Origin: Clavibacter zhangzhiyongii
GTDB lineage: Bacteria > Actinomycetota > Actinomycetes > Actinomycetales > Microbacteriaceae
DNA length: 64,000 bases
Reading direction: 5' to 3'
NCBI RefSeq assembly: GCF_014775655.1
Contig: NZ_CP061274.1
Span: forward strand, 2,170,001 to 2,234,000
Shown here: positions 60,126 through 64,000 of the stretch, one piece after another
Layout: every line of letters starts with the position of its first letter
How positions within the stretch are numbered: position 1 is the first letter of the stretch
The notes under the pieces: generated by a model
What the model was told of the DNA's origin: nothing
Databases searched by the model: none
Seen by the model: the letters and a program-made list of their open reading frames with translations, nothing else
Position numbers and translations under genes: made by a program

Positions 60126-61478
60126 ATGCATTCGATCAGCAGGAGACAGGCTCTGGGGGTGGGGGCCGCCGCCGCGGGCACGCTGGCCCTCGCGTCCTGC
60201 TCGGCACCGGGCGGGAGGCTGGTCAACTCCGACCCGCCGATCCCCGCGGCCGCGCCGGGCGAGAAGGTCACGCTCACGTACTGGGCGTGGCTGAAGGACC
60301 TGCAGGAGGTCGCGGACGTCTGGAACGCGCAGAACCCCGACATCCAGGTCGAGGCAGTCTGGATCCCCGGCGGCAACCAGGGCGGCTACAACAAGATGTA
60401 CTCGGCCATCACCGCGGGCGGCGGCCCCGACATCGGGCAGGTCGAGCTCCGCCAGCTCCCCGAGTTCCTGCTCGCCAACGGCCTGGTCGACCTCACCCGC
60501 TACGGCGTCGAGCAGTACCGCGACCGCTACGACGAGGCGCTGTGGAAGCAGGTCAGCTTCCAGGACGGCGTCTTCGGGATCCCGCAGGACTCCGGCCCCA
60601 TGGCCTTCTACTACCAGCCGGAGCTCCTCGACCAGGTGGGCGGCCAGCCGCCCGCGACCTGGGAGGACTGGGCCGCGCTCAGCGCCGAGGTGCGGAAGAC
60701 CGGCGCCGGCAACTACCTCGACTGCTTCCCCGTCTCCGACGCCTCCGTGTTCACCTCGTACGCCACGCAGGCCGGGGCGAACTGGTTCCGGATCGACGGC
60801 GAGCGCTGGGTCGTCGACATGCTCGACGAGCGCACCATGGAGGTCGCCGCGTTCTTCGACACAGCCATCGACGACGACGTGGTCAACACGAGCTTCACGG
60901 CCTACTCGCCGCCCTGGTACGCGGCCGCGGCCGACGGGAAGATCTTCGGCGCCACGAGCGCGAGCTGGGGCGACGCCCTCATCCAGTCGGTCTCCGGCGG
61001 CGAGGGCAAGTGGCGCGTGGCGCCCATGCAGACGTGGTCCTTCGACGGGGCGTACGGGTCGAGCTACCTCGGCGGATCCACCGCGGCCGTGCTCGCGAAC
61101 AGCAAGCACCCCGTGGAGGCGCTCAAGTTCATGACCTGGATGACGACCTCCCCCGAGGGCATCGACGCGATGATCGCGAACTCCGGCATCGGCTGGTCGC
61201 CCTCGCCGGACTACATCGGCGCCGACCGGCAGCAGCCGAGCGCGTTCTTCGGCGGCCAGGCCTACAACGAGGAGGTCTTCGTCCCCGCGGCGAAGGACCA
61301 GAACCTCGACTGGACCTGGTGCCCGCTCACGCAGTACACCCTCAACACGCTGCAGGACGAGTTCCGCCGCAAGCTCACGAGCGGCCAGACCCTCGTCGAG
61401 TCGCTGCCCCTCGCGCAGGAGGCCGTGATCGAGGCCTTCCGCGACAAGGGCCTCACGGTCGAGGCGGCGTCCGCATGA
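60126..61478 (+). CDS. Sugar ABC transporter substrate-binding lipoprotein
   Basis: A 450-residue extracellular solute-binding protein of family 1. The N-terminus SRRQALGVGAAAAGTLALASC combines a twin-arginine motif (R6-R7) with a lipobox whose modified cysteine is C25, so it is probably a Tat-exported lipoprotein. VTLTYWAWLKDLQEVADVWN and GGPDIGQVELRQLPEF are typical of carbohydrate binders. It captures a sugar, perhaps a galactoside given the downstream beta-galactosidase. Its stop overlaps the start of the permease gene (ATGA). An inverted repeat overlaps its promoter. Confidence 0.9.
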   Translation: MHSISRRQALGVGAAAAGTLALASCSAPGGRLVNSDPPIPAAAPGEKVTLTYWAWLKDLQEVADVWNAQNPDIQVEAVWIPGGNQGGYNKMYSAITAGGGPDIGQVELRQLPEFLLANGLVDLTRYGVEQYRDRYDEALWKQVSFQDGVFGIPQDSGPMAFYYQPELLDQVGGQPPATWEDWAALSAEVRKTGAGNYLDCFPVSDASVFTSYATQAGANWFRIDGERWVVDMLDERTMEVAAFFDTAIDDDVVNTSFTAYSPPWYAAAADGKIFGATSASWGDALIQSVSGGEGKWRVAPMQTWSFDGAYGSSYLGGSTAAVLANSKHPVEALKFMTWMTTSPEGIDAMIANSGIGWSPSPDYIGADRQQPSAFFGGQAYNEEVFVPAAKDQNLDWTWCPLTQYTLNTLQDEFRRKLTSGQTLVESLPLAQEAVIEAFRDKGLTVEAASA

Positions 61479-62491
61479 GCGTCGAGACGCGGCCGTCCGC
61501 CGGCGAGCGCTCCGGCGCCCGCCCGGCCCGCGCACCCCGCACGGGTGCCGCCTCGGGCCAGCTCAAGCGGTCGCAGACCATCGCGCCGTGGGTGCTGCTC
61601 GCCCCGTTCCTCGCGGTCTTCCTGCTGACGTTCCTGCTGCCGATCGTCTACGCGGTGTTCCAGTCGTTCACCACCGTCGAGCGCGAGGGGCTGTTCGGGG
61701 AGAAGGGCGTGACCACCGCGTTCGCCGGCTTCGAGAACTACGCGCTCGCGCTCGGGAACAGCGCCTTCACGGCGTCCATCGGCCGGGTGCTGCTGTTCGG
61801 CATCGTGCAGGTGCCCGTGATGATCATCCTCTGCACGATCCTCGCGCTCCTGCTCGAGTCGGCGTCGGCGAAGTGGCCCCAGTTCTTCCGCGCGGCGTAC
61901 TTCATGCCGTACGGCGTGCCGGGCGTCATCGCGACGATCCTCTGGGGCTTCCTCTACATCCCCGGCCTGTCGCCGATCATCGACATCGGCGAGATGCTCG
62001 GCGTCCAGCTCGACTTCCTCGGCGCAGGCACCGTGCTGTGGTCCATCGCGAACATCGTGACCTGGACCTACACGGGCTACAACATGCTCATCATCATCGC
62101 CCAGCTGAAGTCGATCCCCGGCGACGTGTACGAGGCCGCGCGCATCGACGGCGCGGGCGCGTGGCGCACCGCCATGTCGATCCAGCTGCCGCTCATCCGG
62201 CCGGCGCTCGTGCTCGCGAGCGTGTTCTCGATCATCGGCACGCTCCAGCTCTTCGCGGAGCCGCAGGTGCTCGCCGTCTCGGCGCCGGCGATCGACTCGC
62301 AGTACACGCCGAACCTGTCGGCCTACACCACGGCGTTCGCGTACAACGACTACGGCGTGGCCGCGGCGCAGGCGGTCATCATCGCCCTCGCCGCGTTCGT
62401 GCTGTCGTTCGCGTTCCTGGGGCTCACCAACCGCAAGCCCAAGGAGGAGCGGGAAGCCGCCGCCCGGAAGAAGAAGGAGGCGCGCGCATGA
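61475..62491 (+). CDS. Sugar ABC transporter permease (MalF/UgpA-type)
   Basis: A 338-residue inner-membrane permease with six helices after a 40-residue Arg/Ala/Ser-rich N-terminus. The EAA loop reads YEAARIDGAGAWRTAMSIQLPLI, first 20 YEAARIDGAGAWRTAMSIQL, and would contact the ATPase. It forms the channel with the following permease. The stop and start overlap on both sides (ATGA), so the three genes are translationally coupled. The tail is Lys/Arg-rich (REAAARKKKEARA). Confidence 0.92.
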   Translation: MSVETRPSAGERSGARPARAPRTGAASGQLKRSQTIAPWVLLAPFLAVFLLTFLLPIVYAVFQSFTTVEREGLFGEKGVTTAFAGFENYALALGNSAFTASIGRVLLFGIVQVPVMIILCTILALLLESASAKWPQFFRAAYFMPYGVPGVIATILWGFLYIPGLSPIIDIGEMLGVQLDFLGAGTVLWSIANIVTWTYTGYNMLIIIAQLKSIPGDVYEAARIDGAGAWRTAMSIQLPLIRPALVLASVFSIIGTLQLFAEPQVLAVSAPAIDSQYTPNLSAYTTAFAYNDYGVAAAQAVIIALAAFVLSFAFLGLTNRKPKEEREAAARKKKEARA

Positions 62492-63459
62492 CCGCCACGG
62501 AGATCCGACCGACCACGGGCGACGCCGCCGGGGAGAAGGCGGAGCGGAAGCGCCTCGCGCAGGCCGCCGAGGCGAAGGTGAGCCGCCCCTCCAAGGCCGG
62601 GCGGACGACGGCGGGGGCGGGCGCGAAGCCGGCGACCCGGATCCTCGTCACGGCGATCCTCGCGCTCGTCGCGCTGTACTTCCTCGTCCCCGTCTACTAC
62701 ATCGTGGTCGCGGCCACGAAGACGACGGCCGACCTGTTCAGCACCAACGGGTTCCTGTTCGCGAACATGAACCTCTGGCAGAACCTCACGATGGTGTTCA
62801 CGTACGACGACGGCATCTTCGTGCGCTGGTTCCTGAACTCGGTGCTCTACGCGGGGGTGGGCGCGCTCATCGCGACGTACTTCGCGGCCGCCGGCGGGTA
62901 CGCGCTCGCGAAGTACCGGTTCCGGGGGTCGAACATCGTGTTCGGCACCATCCTCGGCGGCGTGCTCGTGCCCGGCACCGCCACCGCGCTGCCGCTGTTC
63001 CTCCTGTTCAGCAGCATGGGGATCGCGAACACGTACTGGTCGGTGCTCATCCCGTCGCTCGTGTCGCCGTTCGGCCTGTTCCTCTGCCGGATCTACGCGC
63101 AGGCGTCGGTGGAGGACGCGGTGATCGAGTCGGGGCGGATCGACGGGGCGAGCGAGCTGCGGATCTTCCACACGCTCGCGCTGCGCTCCATGACGCCCGC
63201 GCTCGTGACGGTGTTCCTCTTCCAGCTCGTCGGCATCTGGAACAACTACTTCCTGCCGCTGATCATGCTGGCCGACGACAAGCTCTACCCGATCACGCTC
63301 GGCCTCAACAACTGGCGGAGCCAGGTCGACCGGCTGCCGGAGTTCTACCAGCTCACCACCGGAGGGGTGCTCGTCTCGATCATCCCGCTCATCGCCGCGA
63401 TGATCGTGCTGCAGCGGTTCTGGCGGGGCGGCCTGACGGACGGGGCGGTCAAGGGCTGA
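62488..63459 (+). CDS. Sugar ABC transporter permease (MalG/UgpE-type)
   Basis: A 323-residue second permease with six helices. A 55-residue basic N-terminal extension (GEKAERKRLAQAAEAKVSRP) precedes the first helix. The EAA-like motif is ESGRIDGASELRIFHTLALR. It pairs with the upstream permease. No ATPase gene is present in the window, so a shared MsiK/MalK-type ATPase encoded elsewhere must energise it. A perfect 15-bp terminator follows. Confidence 0.92.
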   Translation: MTATEIRPTTGDAAGEKAERKRLAQAAEAKVSRPSKAGRTTAGAGAKPATRILVTAILALVALYFLVPVYYIVVAATKTTADLFSTNGFLFANMNLWQNLTMVFTYDDGIFVRWFLNSVLYAGVGALIATYFAAAGGYALAKYRFRGSNIVFGTILGGVLVPGTATALPLFLLFSSMGIANTYWSVLIPSLVSPFGLFLCRIYAQASVEDAVIESGRIDGASELRIFHTLALRSMTPALVTVFLFQLVGIWNNYFLPLIMLADDKLYPITLGLNNWRSQVDRLPEFYQLTTGGVLVSIIPLIAAMIVLQRFWRGGLTDGAVKG

Positions 63460-63479
63460 TCCGCCCGCGCACGGATCCC

Positions 63480-63513
63480 GGACGGCCGGGCAGGGCGACC
63501 TGCCCGGCCGTCC
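63480..63513 (+). terminator. Perfect 15-bp hairpin after the ABC permease genes
   Basis: GGACGGCCGGGCAGG (63480-63494) pairs exactly with 63499-63513 around GCGA, 20 nt after the stop. It lies before the beta-galactosidase gene, so read-through would be needed if that gene shares the promoter. Confidence 0.8.
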
Positions 63514-63594
63514 GCGCATTCGGCGCGGCGCCCCCCGACCCACGATGATGGATGCGCGGCACGTCGCCGCCCCCGCCCACGCGCAAGGAAGCCC

Positions 63595-64000
63595 ATGACG
63601 CACGCCCTCCCCTACTTCGAGGACTTCGCCCCCACGACGGGCCCGGCCCGCCGTCCCCGTTCCTGCCTGCACTCCGACGCCCCGCGCATCGTGCTGAACG
63701 GCGACTGGCGTTTCCGCCTCACCCCCACGCCCCGCGGCCTCTCCGACGAGATGGCCGACCCGGCGTTCGACGACTCCGGCTGGGACGAGATCCCCGTGCC
63801 GAGCCACTGGGTGCTCGGCCAGGACGGCCGGTTCGGCCTCCCCGCCTACACGAACGTGCAGTACCCGTTCCCCGTCGAGCCGCCCTTCGTGCCGGACGAG
63901 AACCCCACGGGCGACTACCGCGTCGAGATCGACGTGCCCACCGACTGGCAGTCGCTCGAGCGCGTCGTGCTCCGCTTCGAGGGCGTCGAGTCCGCCTTCA
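63595..64000 (+). CDS. lacZ: GH2 beta-galactosidase, 5' part (cut by the window edge)
   Basis: The first 135 codons of a large GH2 beta-galactosidase. The N-terminal jelly-roll sugar-binding domain is recognisable: IVLNGDWRFRLTPTPRGLSD, IPVPSHWVLGQDG, YTNVQYPFPVEPPFVPDENP and TGDYRVEIDVP. The catalytic Glu residues lie beyond the window. Together with the preceding importer it suggests uptake and hydrolysis of a beta-galactoside in the cytoplasm. The ATG at 63595 follows CAAGGAAG. It is incomplete at the right edge and not evidence of a pseudogene. Confidence 0.9.
   Translation, partial: MTHALPYFEDFAPTTGPARRPRSCLHSDAPRIVLNGDWRFRLTPTPRGLSDEMADPAFDDSGWDEIPVPSHWVLGQDGRFGLPAYTNVQYPFPVEPPFVPDENPTGDYRVEIDVPTDWQSLERVVLRFEGVESAF

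Overview
The window is a very GC-rich (about 73% by eye), densely coded stretch of actinobacterial chromosome. Codon use, the gene families (PrsW, DUF3072, DUF2945, CYTH-CHAD, LigD in POL-PE-LIG order) and the heavy use of GTG starts point to Microbacteriaceae. Clavibacter is my best guess, but no rRNA or other decisive marker is present. I see about 60 protein genes and no tRNA, rRNA, CRISPR array, IS element or prophage. No gene-free stretch exceeds 300 bases.

Layout. 0.2-9.7 kb: a DASS-type anion transporter, a HelD-like RNA polymerase recycling helicase, VanZ, a MetE-like methyltransferase, Apt, an M50-type membrane protease, an aldo/keto reductase, LspA and a PH-like membrane protein. 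9.8-20.6 kb: stress and envelope genes (DJ-1/PfpI, SMP-30, Dps, SDR, DUF2945), a DesK/NarL-type two-component pair, a PBP4-type carboxypeptidase, a serine-recombinase-like protein whose catalytic Ser is replaced, DUF3072, PrsW and a GlcD-like FAD oxidase. 20.6-27.4 kb: a DNA-repair island (AlkA, Ku, LigD), then an FAH-family hydrolase and a LEA-like protein with 11-residue repeats. 27.5-40.8 kb: aspartate ammonia-lyase, DUF429, a polyprenol-phosphate glycosyltransferase facing GtrA, an Nramp-like transporter, an NCS2 purine permease, Pit with a small membrane partner, a carboxylesterase, CYTH-CHAD and YihY/BrkB. 40.7-46.5 kb: oxidoreductases, a MarR-NmrA pair facing an epoxide hydrolase, an SDR, and hsp20 under a CIRCE plus HAIR-like double operator.

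46.6-52.2 kb is a three-gene hydroxamate siderophore operon (desA, desB and a single-ORF desC-desD fusion) behind a 16/19 DtxR/IdeR iron box. 52.3-54.5 kb holds four consecutive very acidic, low-complexity small proteins followed by a stress-type SDR. 54.6-59.6 kb has a frameshifted catalase-like gene, a DUF2231-Rieske protein, an MFS transporter and a flotillin/NfeD pair. 59.7-64 kb has a sugar ABC importer (binding protein plus two permeases, no ATPase) running into a GH2 beta-galactosidase cut by the window edge.

Themes across the window: many genes look leaderless, with a TAnnnT -10 box ending 6-7 nt before the start codon; GGATCC is strongly over-represented; and perfect GC-rich hairpins close several transcription units. 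The most unusual features are the DesC-DesD fusion, the active-site-less recombinase, the acidic mini-protein array, the double heat-shock operator, and three TGCACG repeats at exact 11-bp spacing upstream of the FAH gene.
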